Part shown: positions 51,014 to 59,727 of the stretch, one piece after another | Position numbering within the stretch: the stretch's first letter is position 1 | How the letters are laid out: each line of letters begins with the position of its first letter | The notes under the pieces: model-generated | Database searches by the model: none | Seen by the model: only the letters and a program-made list of their open reading frames with translations | What the model was told of the DNA's origin: nothing | Translations under genes and position numbers: made by a program | Source: Burkholderia latens | GTDB lineage: Bacteria; Pseudomonadota; Gammaproteobacteria; Burkholderiales; Burkholderiaceae | Direction: 5' to 3' | Length of the DNA stretch: 64,000 nt | Assembly: GCF_902499045.1 (NCBI RefSeq) | Contig: NZ_CABVPL010000006.1 | Span: 1-64,000 of the forward strand

Positions 51014-51211
51014 CTAACGTTTGACCACGGATTTGTCCGGTTCGCCCGCCCCGTCATCCGCAGCGTGCTGCCACTCGGTGATGATTCGCCGCTTCTGCGA
51101 TGGCGACATCATCATGAATTCGTTCAGCTTCGTGAGGAAATCCCGTCTGGACTTCTCCGGCAGCGTCGCAAATCCAAGCAGCAGCCCGAACACCTTTCCC
51201 ATATAGCGCAC
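51014..51211 (-). CDS. Small uncharacterised protein, 65 aa
   Basis: A GTG start at 51211 after GAAGGGTAAGG. The N-terminus (MRYMGKVFGLLLGFATLPEK) has one short hydrophobic run, followed by a charged helical part (RRDFLTKLNEFMMMSPSQKR, RIITEWQHAADD) and a basic end. It lies between the response regulator and the second kinase on the same strand, so it may be a small modulator of the system; no family is recognised. Confidence 0.6.
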   Translation of the reverse strand: MRYMGKVFGLLLGFATLPEKSRRDFLTKLNEFMMMSPSQKRRIITEWQHAADDGAGEPDKSVVKR

Positions 51212-51322
51212 GGCCTTACCCTTCCTTCTTCAGTCGAAATCACGCGGCACCGAAGCGATGCTGCGTGTCTGCCTTCCCTGTTCTGACGTAGGCGATCTTC
51301 GCCGCCCTGACGTCGCTTTTTC

Positions 51323-54300
51323 TTATCGTCCCGGCCAGTGCGTCGCTGCGGCCGCCATGACGATCGATGCGGACCGATCCTGCGCTGCGGCAGCGGGAAA
51401 CGCGATCCCGCGCCGCCGCGCGATGCGTGCCAGGCCGCGCCGCAGGTCGGCGAGCGTCACCGGCTTGGTCAATACGCATTCGACGTTCGACGCGGCGTAA
51501 TGCCGTGCGTCATCGGGCGCGAGATGCGATGCGACGACGATCATGTCGCACGGCAGCGCACGTGCGTGGACGGCCGCCGCCAGTTCGCGCGCGGACATGT
51601 CGCACAGGTCGGCGCCGAGCAGGATCACGTCCCACGACCCGCCGGCGAGCGTGTCGAGCGCCGCGCCGCCGGACGACACGCACCGGACCACGCAGCCGAG
51701 CACGTCCAGTTGCTCGCGGAAAATCGACCCGTTGACCGACGCGTCGTCGGCCACCAGCACGCGCGGCACACGCGTGCTGAGGGACGGCACCGCCGGCCCG
51801 GCGGCATCGGGCGCGCGGCCGTCCCCGCGCGGCGGTTCGGCCGTGACGGCGCGCGCCTGCTCGATCGCCGTGCGCAACCCGTTCAGCGAGTAGCTCGACA
51901 CGCGGATCGTGCGGCCCGCCACGTCAGGCTGTAGTGGGCCGTCCGGCGTCGCCAGCACGATCGGCGTGCCCCCGTCGAGGCTGTCGAGCTCCTCGCGACG
52001 CCAATGGTCGGAATCGCCGAAGAGTACGATCGCGTGTGCACGCGCGAGGCACCCGGCGGCAATCCCGATCGGACTCGGATGCATCGCGACGTCGAAACCC
52101 CACGCACGCAGATGCGGAAACGCGAACGCGCGCCACGCATCCTCCGACGACACGACGATCAGCGTCTGACCGGCGCACGCAACCGCGCCGGCCGGGGCTT
52201 TCAGCACAATCTCCATACGCAGCGGCAGACGCACGGTAAACAGACTGCCGATGCCCGGCGCACTGTCGACCGCAATCGTCCCGCCCATCGCCGCGACCAG
52301 CCGATCGCACAGCGCGAGGCCGAGACCCGTGCCGCCGTAACGCCGCGTGATCGACGCGTCGACCTGCGAAAACGGCTTGAACAGCCGCGCCTGTTGCGCG
52401 CGGTCGATTCCGATGCCCGTGTCCTGAACGCCGATCGCGAGCTCCGCCGCGCCGCGCGCATTGCGCCCGACCGTCACACGCACGGCGAGGTGCCCTTCGC
52501 TCGTGAACTTGATCGCGTTGCCCAACAGGTTGCCGACCACCTGCGCGAGCCGCGTGGGGTCGCCGCGCATCCGCTGTGCGCCGCTCGCGTCGAGATCGGC
52601 GAACAGCGGCAGCCCTTTCGCCTTCGCGACTGGCGCGAACGCCGCGAGCTCACGCTCGATCACGGCGATCACGTCGAACTCGATCGACTCGACCGACATC
52701 GCGCCGGCCTCGATCTTCGAGAAGTCGAGGATGTCGCTGACGATCCTGAGCAGCCCTTCGGCCGACGCGCGCAGCGTCTGCACGCGGCTCTGCTGCGATG
52801 CATCGAGCGCGGTGCGTTCGAGCAGCTCGAGATTGCCGAGGATCACGTTCAGCGGTGTGCGGATCTCATGGCTCGTCGCGGCGAGAAACGACGACTTGGC
52901 CGCATTCGCCGAATCGGCCGCGCGCACCGCCTCCTCGAGCTGATGCACGAGCCGGCGCTGCGCGGTCGTGTCCGCGAAGATCGCGATCAGCACATCCTCA
53001 CCCTGGTAACGCGCACCATGCGCGATGATCTCCAGATGCAGCGGCGCATCGCCGTGCGCGTTGACCACGAGCTCGGTCATCATCGTCCGGCCATTTCCGC
53101 CGTTCGCGACGAACGCGTCGTACTTCTCGAGCACCTGCGTGGACAGAAGATGCGGATCGCCGCCGTGCGGCAGCAGCATTTGCGTCAGCACGTCGCTCGC
53201 GAGCATCACGCGGCGGTCGGACAACGACACGAGGCCAATGCCGACCGGCGCCATCGCGATCACGCTGCGGCACAGCGCCTCGCTGTCGAACACGCGCGCC
53301 GAGCGCGCGTAGACCGGCACGAGCACACGCCGGTGGAAACGCGCGAGCAGCAGCCACATCACGACGATCGCGACGAGCGTCGAGCCCGCGAGCGCGCCGG
53401 CCTGCACGCCGATGCCGGCCGCCACGTCCGCCCACGACAGCGCATAGGCAATCGTCCAGCCGGTGGCGGCGAGCTTGCTGGCGAACACGATCGCGCCGTC
53501 GCGAAAACGCGGCGCGCCGGGCGCCTGGCCGCTATGCGCGACGTCGAGTTTCAACAGATGCCGGGTTAGCGCGTTGGTGCGCTCGACCTCGGGATCGATC
53601 GCGATCACGCGGTTGTCCGCCGACGTGATGAAGAACACGCCGGCCGTGCCGCGCCCCGGCAGCCACGAGAACAGGTATTCCGGCGCATATTCGGTGACCA
53701 GCACCGCGAACGGCTGGCCGTCGGCGCGCGCTTCGGCGGCAATCCGGATGCGCGCCTCGCCGGTCACGGGATTGATGTAGGGCGGCAGCCAGCGGACGTG
53801 CGGCCGGCCGTCGTTCGCGGCCGGTGCCGGGCCGTCGAAATCGACGTGCAACGCCGCGAGCACCTGCGCACGCGTGTCGGCCGACGCGAGCGCGGGGTTG
53901 TCGCGCGCCAGATGCGGGACGATGCCGAAGATTCCCGTGCGCGTGCTGTAGTGGTAGCCCTCGAGCGTGCGACCGCGATTGATCGAACTCGCCGCGCAGA
54001 TGCGCGACAGCAGGAACGAAAGTGCGAGATAGCGTGCGACCTCGTCGCGCCGCGCGGTTTGCCCCGGCACGCCGACCACGAGCGACGGATACGGCGTGAT
54101 CGCGAGCTGCTGGCCGTTCGCGAAGAACTCGTTCACGACCCGCGCGGGCGCGGCGCCCGTCTCGCGCCAGATCAGTTGCGTGTTCGTGACGCCGTTGCGG
54201 AACGAGGTTTCGGCGACCTGCAACTCGTCGACGGCTTCCTCGACGCCGTTCAGAAAGTTGCGCCGCTCGCTCTCCAGATAGCCGTAGACGATCGACGTGA

Positions 54301-54406
54301 TCCCGAGCCCGCAGGCAATCAGGATCAGGATCGTGACGACGATGCCGCCCCCGAACATCGAGATGCTCTGGTAGCGGCGGATGGACTGAAGCGTGCTGTA
54401 TGGCAT
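51323..54406 (-). CDS. Hybrid histidine kinase 2 with degenerate receiver and no HPt, 1027 aa
   Basis: The layout parallels kinase 1: TM1 (about 17-40: GGGIVVTILILIACGLGITS), a periplasmic domain, TM2 (about 320-340), a PAS-like region, HisKA with His513 in AATSHEIRTPLNVI, and HATPase (NLLGNAIKFTSEGHLAV, GVQDTGIGIDRAQ, GGTGLGLALCDRL). A poorly conserved segment follows, then a receiver VLVADDASVNGSIFREQLDV. There the phospho-acceptor position in WDVILLGADLCDM is Gly931, though the DD pair and the Lys in VLTKPV remain. No HPt domain follows. The ATG at 54406 places TM1 near the start. Confidence 0.9.
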   Translation of the reverse strand: MPYSTLQSIRRYQSISMFGGGIVVTILILIACGLGITSIVYGYLESERRNFLNGVEEAVDELQVAETSFRNGVTNTQLIWRETGAAPARVVNEFFANGQQLAITPYPSLVVGVPGQTARRDEVARYLALSFLLSRICAASSINRGRTLEGYHYSTRTGIFGIVPHLARDNPALASADTRAQVLAALHVDFDGPAPAANDGRPHVRWLPPYINPVTGEARIRIAAEARADGQPFAVLVTEYAPEYLFSWLPGRGTAGVFFITSADNRVIAIDPEVERTNALTRHLLKLDVAHSGQAPGAPRFRDGAIVFASKLAATGWTIAYALSWADVAAGIGVQAGALAGSTLVAIVVMWLLLARFHRRVLVPVYARSARVFDSEALCRSVIAMAPVGIGLVSLSDRRVMLASDVLTQMLLPHGGDPHLLSTQVLEKYDAFVANGGNGRTMMTELVVNAHGDAPLHLEIIAHGARYQGEDVLIAIFADTTAQRRLVHQLEEAVRAADSANAAKSSFLAATSHEIRTPLNVILGNLELLERTALDASQQSRVQTLRASAEGLLRIVSDILDFSKIEAGAMSVESIEFDVIAVIERELAAFAPVAKAKGLPLFADLDASGAQRMRGDPTRLAQVVGNLLGNAIKFTSEGHLAVRVTVGRNARGAAELAIGVQDTGIGIDRAQQARLFKPFSQVDASITRRYGGTGLGLALCDRLVAAMGGTIAVDSAPGIGSLFTVRLPLRMEIVLKAPAGAVACAGQTLIVVSSEDAWRAFAFPHLRAWGFDVAMHPSPIGIAAGCLARAHAIVLFGDSDHWRREELDSLDGGTPIVLATPDGPLQPDVAGRTIRVSSYSLNGLRTAIEQARAVTAEPPRGDGRAPDAAGPAVPSLSTRVPRVLVADDASVNGSIFREQLDVLGCVVRCVSSGGAALDTLAGGSWDVILLGADLCDMSARELAAAVHARALPCDMIVVASHLAPDDARHYAASNVECVLTKPVTLADLRRGLARIARRRGIAFPAAAAQDRSASIVMAAAATHWPGR

Positions 54407-54544
54407 GACCTGGCGTGACGGCGCTCTGAGGGCGAACCGGCGGCAGATTTCATGTCGCACCGGACGTCACGATGAAAACATTCGGGATAGTGATAGCCCG
54501 ATCATGCCAAACGACACCGCGAAAATCAGTCGTGCATTATCTTT

Positions 54545-54560
54545 TTAGTACACGTACGAC
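54545..54560. promoter_or_regulatory. Half-conserved copy of the fimA palindrome upstream of kinase 2
   Basis: TTAGTAC-AC-GTACGAC: the left heptamer equals the one upstream of fimA, and four of seven bases of the right one match. It lies about 140 bp upstream of the kinase-2 start, fitting autoregulation by the linked response regulator. Confidence 0.4.
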
Positions 54561-54681
54561 TTATTTGATTTTGAATTTTGAACTTGAACGAGAGTTCGTC
54601 ACGAAATCGCGCAACGGCGCGCGCGTCCAGCCGGACAGGTCGCGTCGTCGATCCGCCGCGGGACACAGCGCGAAATGAAAC

Positions 54682-54701
54682 GCCGCCGGCAAGCCGGCGG
54701 C
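54682..54701. other. Perfect GC hairpin in the intergenic region
   Basis: GCCGCCGGC-AA-GCCGGCGGC: a 9-bp stem with a 2-nt centre. No gene ends here on either strand. It is followed by AAAAGG on the plus strand and by a weak GTTTCATTT on the minus strand, so it could end an unannotated minus-strand RNA. Confidence 0.4.
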
Positions 54702-55394
54702 AAAAGGCGCATCCGTGGGGGACACGGCACACCCGAGGCACTCGATACGGCGCGTCGGCCGACGGATACCGATCCGATACCGTTGCGTCGAAACGCCCGC
54801 TCCGTTCCGCGCGAGCGGATTCGGCGTCGTGCACGGGAAACCCGTGCAGTTCCGCGGCTTGAAACGGAGCGATACACCAGGATCGGCGGCACACCGTCCC
54901 GGCCTGCACCGTCAGTCGACACGCAACTAGCCGCCGAGGTCGCGTCGTCGCGATCGACGGAGTCGCTGTGTCCGGCTTCGTTGGTCGTGCGGACTTCGGC
55001 CAGCCCGCCAGCGTGGCGCGCGATGGTGGTCTCCCCGCAGCAGCCCGCGTTGGTTCGTTCTATTTGCACTGCGCCGTTTCGCGATATTGCGCGCGCAAGC
55101 GCATACCGGGTTTGCGCGCGGCGACGCGAATACAATTCGCAAACGCCGACACGCAATCCAAGGCTCTCTCAGGCTCTCTCTTCGAATCGTTCGTCACTTC
55201 GCGTGCGTCGTTTCGTGCGGGTCGATCATCGCCAACCTCGGTCTCCAAACATGACGCGTCAAACAATAGTGACGTGGTGAGCAATAATAATCGAGAAATA
55301 TGGCATGTCAAGGTCAATCTCGATTTTGAAGTTTGCGTATCGCGTCACTTTTGAATATGCTCTTCGTCGCCAAAGCCCAGGAGACCCCATCGAG

Positions 55395-56276
55395 ATGCCC
55401 AATAGCGAGCAGGCCAACGCCGATCTCATCACCGCCATCAAGGTGCGCGATCTGCTGACGCGCAACGGTATTCCGCCGCGCAGTCACAACACGACGATCG
55501 CGAACGTGCTGGGGCTCAGTTTCTCGGTCGTCACGCGCAAGATGAAAGGGCTGATCCCGTGGAACCTGTCGCAGTTGCAGGACATCGCGACGCACTTCGG
55601 CGTGCCGCCCGCGATCCTGCTCGACGACAAGGGCACGCAACCGCCCGCCGCCGAGATGATCGACGCGACGCTCGTGATCGAGTCGCGCCGCTTTCGCTGC
55701 CGCGCGGCGATCTCGGCGAAGGCCAGCAGCCAGATCGACACCGATTTCGTCGCGCTGCAGTGGCAGGGCGAATGGATCGTCACCGAGCGGCAGCATGCAC
55801 GCGAAGGCCGCACCTATCCCGTCGACGTCATCGAGCTGCGCTCGAGCCAGCCGAACGTGTACGCGGCGCGGATCGCGGTGGTCGACGATTCGCAGGACGT
55901 CGCCGAAACCGTGTGCGAGTACTTCGTCGAAAAAGGCGTGAACGCGATTCCGTACTACGACGGCGCATCGTTCCGCAAGGCGCTGGAAGTCGAGGATTTC
56001 GACGGCTACATCCTCGACTGGATGCTCGGCGACCAGACCGCGGCCGAACTCGTGCGCGGCATCCGCTCGAGCGAGAACGGCGACGCGCCGATCTTCCTGC
56101 TCACCGGCAAGATCTCCACCGGCGAAGCGAGCGAGGACGAAATCGCGCACATCGTGTCGCACTACAACGCGCGCTGCGAGGAGAAGCCGGTGCGCCTGCC
56201 GATCCTGTTCGCCGAAGTCGCCCGCGAGCTGAAGCTCGCGCAGCCGGCGCCCGCCGCGGCAACGGCCGCGAATTGA
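55395..56276 (+). CDS. HTH-receiver response regulator (BetR-like N-terminus), 293 aa
   Basis: The receiver is at the C-terminus, unlike most regulators. Residues about 10-75 form a helix-turn-helix like that of BetR-domain regulators (LLTRNGIPPRSHNTTIANVL, GLSFSVVTRKMKGLIPWNLS). About 90-150 is a small beta-rich region (LVIESRRFRCRAAIS, ALQWQGEWIVTERQ). About 160-285 is the receiver (RIAVVDDSQDVAETVCEYFV, Asp208 in YILDWMLGD, FLLTGKIS). It is the first gene of a three-gene operon. An upstream in-frame start at 55305 is less likely. Confidence 0.8.
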   Translation: MPNSEQANADLITAIKVRDLLTRNGIPPRSHNTTIANVLGLSFSVVTRKMKGLIPWNLSQLQDIATHFGVPPAILLDDKGTQPPAAEMIDATLVIESRRFRCRAAISAKASSQIDTDFVALQWQGEWIVTERQHAREGRTYPVDVIELRSSQPNVYAARIAVVDDSQDVAETVCEYFVEKGVNAIPYYDGASFRKALEVEDFDGYILDWMLGDQTAAELVRGIRSSENGDAPIFLLTGKISTGEASEDEIAHIVSHYNARCEEKPVRLPILFAEVARELKLAQPAPAAATAAN

Positions 56277-56327
56277 CGCCACGCCGAAAGACGATCACCA
56301 CACGCACACACGTACGAAGGGACCGAC

Positions 56328-56828
56328 ATGCGCATTTCGACCATCTGGATCAAGAGCCTGCTCACCGCCGGCCTGCTCGGCATCGCCGCCGCGAGCTGGG
56401 CCGCGTCGTTCACGTTCACCGTCGACGGCAAGATCGGCCGCGGGAACCAGCCCGGCAAGACGACGTTCGTCTTTTCCGAGCAGGCGCTGATGGCGCTGCC
56501 GCAGCACACGATCGTCACGTCGACGAGCTGGACACCGAAGGCGACCTTCACCGGCCCGCGCCTGTCCGACGTGCTGAAGGCCGTCGACGCGCACGGTACG
56601 CAGATCGAATTCCACTGCATCGACGAATATACGTTCACGGTCCCCGTGTCGGATGCCGACAAGTACGGCGTGATCCTCGCGCGCACGATGAACGGCAAGG
56701 TGCTCGGCAACGACAACTACGGCCCGCTGTGGATCATGTATCCGCGCGACGAGTATCCGGACGAGCTGAAGACGCCGCTCGGCGAAGCGAAGTTCGCATG
56801 GCAGGTCATCGGCCTCACCGTGAAGTAA
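56328..56828 (+). CDS. Exported protein with molybdopterin-oxidoreductase-like fold, 166 aa
   Basis: The signal peptide (LLTAGLLGIAAASWAASF) is followed by a single compact domain: FVFSEQALMALPQHTIVTST, WTPKATFTGPRLSDVLKAVD, IEFHCIDEYTFTVPVSD, YPRDEYPDELKTPLG. The pattern GPxLxDVLK and the final WQVIGL recall the sulfite-oxidase/YedY-type molybdopterin fold. But the domain is short and the cofactor Cys is not seen in its usual place, so it may only bind a ligand. It lies 51 bp after the regulator and abuts the kinase. Confidence 0.75.
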   Translation: MRISTIWIKSLLTAGLLGIAAASWAASFTFTVDGKIGRGNQPGKTTFVFSEQALMALPQHTIVTSTSWTPKATFTGPRLSDVLKAVDAHGTQIEFHCIDEYTFTVPVSDADKYGVILARTMNGKVLGNDNYGPLWIMYPRDEYPDELKTPLGEAKFAWQVIGLTVK

Positions 56829-58649
56829 GTGCGCGGCATCATGCGCGGGCGATGGAAGAACAGGAAAATCATCGTGGTCCTGGGATCGCTGTGGATCCTG
56901 GGATGCGCCGCGTGGGCGTTCCTGCTGTGGGACCTGCTGGCGACGTCGGTCAACGAGGGCGTGCTCGAAGGCCCGCGTGAAGGCGTGTTCTGGACCGCGT
57001 CGCAATACCGGAACGTCTACACGCGCTTCGATCGCCAGCTGATCCTCTACGCAACGCGCGTGGACCGCGACTACGGTCACGTGCAGACGCAGCTCGACAG
57101 CCTGTCGGTGTCGTTCGGGTTCCTGCAGCGGCCGTCCGAAGTCTCCGAATATTGGCTGCGGATCCCGCGCGCACGCGCCGAGATCGCGGCGCTCGGCGAA
57201 TTCATGGCGCGCCTGAAGCAGGAGGTGCCGCTGCTGCGCACGTCCCCGGACGGCGCGCAGCGCGTGATCGACGAAGTCAACGCGTACTGGCCGAAGGTCA
57301 ACGGCCTCGCGAACTATTTCCGCGCGATCGAGATGGCGCAGCGCGATTTCACGTTCCATCAGCTGAAGGAGCGGCAGCGGGCGATCCTCGCGCTCGGCAT
57401 CATCCTCGGCGTGATCCTGTGCGCGCTGTTCCTGCTGCTGTTCTATACGATGCGCACGCGCGACGACCTGCTCGAGCGGCAGAACGCGGCGCTGGACGCG
57501 GAACGCAAGGCGTCCGATCGCGCATTCGAGATGATCGAGGCGAAGAACGCGTTCCTCGGGATGGTCAGCCATGAGCTGCGCACGCCGCTGCAGGCGATCT
57601 GCGGATCGATCGAGATCCTGCTCGCGCGGCCGCAGTCCGACGCAAACCTGAAGACGATCCGGCGGCTGCAGAATTCCGCGTCGTCGCTCGAGGCCCTCGT
57701 CAAGGACCTGACCGATTACATCAAACTGCGTTCGACCAAGCGCCTTGCCGAAGCCGAGACGGTCGGGATGGCATCGCTGCTCGCCGAAGTGCTCGATCCG
57801 TTGCGCGAGAAAATCGCGGCGAAACGGATCGACGTCACGCAGCACGTCGAGCCGCACGACCTCGCGATCCGGTCCGATCGCAAGCTGCTGCGGCAGGTGT
57901 TGTCGAACCTGATCGAGAACTCGGTGAAGTACACGGTCGACGGGTCGATCGACGTATCGATCACGCTCGTCGACGCGCCGGCCGGCCGGCAGTTGAAACT
58001 CGTCGTGCGCGACACCGGCGCCGGGATCGCGAAGCAACATCTGTCGAAAATCTTCGAGCCGTTCTATCGCGCGAACGATGCGGTCGGCCTGCACGTCGAC
58101 GGTATCGGCATGGGGCTCGCCGTCGTTCGCGAAATCGTGACGACGCTGCGCGGCCACGTGGACGTGCGCAGCACGGTCGGCGAAGGCAGCGAGTTCGTCG
58201 TCACGCTGCCGGCCGAAGCACCGGATGCCGGCGACGCGGCCGCCGACGCGCCCGCATGGCCGGCCGCCGCCGTGCTTCGGAACCGCCGCGCGCTCGTGGT
58301 CGACGACAACGACAACGCGCGCGAGACGCTCGGCGCGATGCTGTCGGCGCTCGGTCTCGACACGGATCTGTGCGGCACGGGGCACGAAGGCGTCGCGCGC
58401 TTCAACGACGCGCATTACGACCTCGTCGTGCTCGATCTCGAACTGCCGGACCTGAGCGGCCTCGAAGTCGCGCGCCGCATCCGCGCGGTCGCGCAGCCGA
58501 ACGGCGACGGCAGGCTTCCGTCGATTCTCGGCGTCAGCGCGTACGAATCGGCCGCACTGCGCGAGAACCAGCGGGTGTTCGACGAATTCCTGCCGAAGCC
58601 CGTTCACTTGCGCGAGCTCGGCGCGCTCGTCGAGAAGCTGCTCCGCTGA
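56829..58649 (+). CDS. Hybrid histidine kinase 3 (HisKA-HATPase-REC), 606 aa
   Basis: TM1 (about 14-35: IIVVLGSLWILGCAAWAFLL), a periplasmic domain of about 150 residues, TM2 (about 185-208: ILALGIILGVILCALFLLLF), HisKA with His248 in GMVSHELRTPLQ, HATPase (NLIENSVKYTVDGSIDVS, VVRDTGAGIAKQHLSKIF, GIGMGLAVVREI) and a receiver with Asp536 in LVVLDLELPDLSG. No HPt. The GTG start directly follows the TAA of the preceding gene; an ATG 12 bases later is possible. Its partner is probably the HTH-receiver protein at 55395. Confidence 0.9.
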   Translation: MRGIMRGRWKNRKIIVVLGSLWILGCAAWAFLLWDLLATSVNEGVLEGPREGVFWTASQYRNVYTRFDRQLILYATRVDRDYGHVQTQLDSLSVSFGFLQRPSEVSEYWLRIPRARAEIAALGEFMARLKQEVPLLRTSPDGAQRVIDEVNAYWPKVNGLANYFRAIEMAQRDFTFHQLKERQRAILALGIILGVILCALFLLLFYTMRTRDDLLERQNAALDAERKASDRAFEMIEAKNAFLGMVSHELRTPLQAICGSIEILLARPQSDANLKTIRRLQNSASSLEALVKDLTDYIKLRSTKRLAEAETVGMASLLAEVLDPLREKIAAKRIDVTQHVEPHDLAIRSDRKLLRQVLSNLIENSVKYTVDGSIDVSITLVDAPAGRQLKLVVRDTGAGIAKQHLSKIFEPFYRANDAVGLHVDGIGMGLAVVREIVTTLRGHVDVRSTVGEGSEFVVTLPAEAPDAGDAAADAPAWPAAAVLRNRRALVVDDNDNARETLGAMLSALGLDTDLCGTGHEGVARFNDAHYDLVVLDLELPDLSGLEVARRIRAVAQPNGDGRLPSILGVSAYESAALRENQRVFDEFLPKPVHLRELGALVEKLLR

Positions 58650-58738
58650 ACGCGGCCGCGACGCGTCGCGCGTGCGGCCGCGCGGCGGCACCCGCTCGTG
58701 CCGGCTGCACGTGCCCGCCTCCCCCCCCGCCTATTCGC

Positions 58739-59158
58739 CTACTCGCCGATCAGATGCAGCACGAGGTCGCGCCGGTGCGCCGCGCGACGATGCTCGAACA
58801 GGTAGATGCCCTGCCACGTGCCGAGCACCATGCGCGCATGCTCGACCGGAATCGACAGCTGTACCTGCGTGAGCGCGGTACGCAGATGCGCGGGCATGTC
58901 GTCGGGCCCTTCGGTGTCGTGCTCGTAGCGCGTGTCGTCCTCGGGCGCGAGCGTCGCGAAGTAGCGCTCGAGATCGCGCTGCACCGACGGATCGGCGTTC
59001 TCCTGGATCAGCAGCGACGCGGACGTGTGGCGGCAGAACACGGTCAGCAGCCCGGTGCGGATCGCCTGCTGGTCGACGAACGCGCGCACCTGCGGCGTGA
59101 TCTCGACGAGGCCGCCCCCGCGCGTCTCGACGGCAATGTGCGTGATGGCCTGTTGCAT
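58739..59158 (-). CDS. YjbQ/UPF0047-family protein, 139 aa
   Basis: A conserved small enzyme-like protein whose relatives can replace thiamine-phosphate synthase (secondary thiamine-phosphate synthase activity); the physiological role is uncertain. The family signature is present: VFCRHTSASLLIQENADPSV with the His that binds metal, then HLRTALTQVQLSIPVEHARM and LGTWQGIYLFEHR. The ATG at 59158 gives the family length. The thioredoxin-like gene lies 10 bp upstream on the same strand. Confidence 0.88.
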   Translation of the reverse strand: MQQAITHIAVETRGGGLVEITPQVRAFVDQQAIRTGLLTVFCRHTSASLLIQENADPSVQRDLERYFATLAPEDDTRYEHDTEGPDDMPAHLRTALTQVQLSIPVEHARMVLGTWQGIYLFEHRRAAHRRDLVLHLIGE

Positions 59159-59168
59159 GATCACGGCC

Positions 59169-59495
59169 TCACGCGAGCGCGGCAAAGCCGTCGGCTTCGA
59201 TCTGCTTCGCATTGGTCGGGCGCACGACACGTGCGACTTCGACCCCATCGCGCAGGAACACCAGTGTCGGCCACAGCTTCACGCCGAACGAACGGCCGAG
59301 CGGCCTGCCGGGGCCGTCCTCGATCTTCAGATGCCGCACGGCCGGATGCGCGGAGAACGACTCGACGATCGCGGGCTGCGCGCCCGCGCAGATCCCGCAC
59401 CAGTTCGCGCCGAATTCGATGACGGTGGCACCGGCCAGTGCGTCGACTTCCGCGCGCGTCGGCGCGTTGGCGGTGTAGCGTTGCTCAGTGTCCAT
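59169..59495 (-). CDS. Thioredoxin-family protein with a WCGIC active site, 108 aa
   Basis: A cytosolic single-domain thioredoxin fold. VIEFGANWCGICAGAQPAIV is the active-site helix with the CxxC pair as Cys-Gly-Ile-Cys, and FGVKLWPTLVFLRDG holds the cis-Pro loop. It has no signal peptide. The unusual dipeptide between the cysteines suggests a specialised redox partner. It forms a two-gene unit with yjbQ. ATG at 59495 follows GAGGG at a distance. Confidence 0.85.
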   Translation of the reverse strand: MDTEQRYTANAPTRAEVDALAGATVIEFGANWCGICAGAQPAIVESFSAHPAVRHLKIEDGPGRPLGRSFGVKLWPTLVFLRDGVEVARVVRPTNAKQIEADGFAALA

Positions 59496-59727
59496 CGGAA
59501 CCCTCGTGTGCAATTGCGGAACGCGGCCGCCGCGCGCCGGCGTGCGCGGCACAGGCGGCCGATGATTTCCTACTGTAGCGGAAATGTTCGCGGGACGCCG
59601 GCCACGGCCGAGCCATGCGGGCGGCCCCGCTAGCGCCGCCCGATTCGAATGACACGACAAGATCCGGAGCGCCGCGCGGCCGCGACGCGATCAGCATGAG
59701 AGCCGATCCCGTCAACGAAGGACGACC

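Larger units (their letters stand above)
54407..55394. other. Intergenic region between kinase 2 and the HTH-receiver operon
   Basis: About 990 bp without a supported gene. The A/T-rich left part (54470-54600) must hold the kinase-2 promoter and contains TTAGTAC-AC-GTACGAC at 54545-54560. A strong hairpin lies at 54682-54701. The right end (55260-55390) is A/T-rich and should hold the promoter of the next operon. A small RNA could be hidden here but cannot be shown. Confidence 0.5.
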
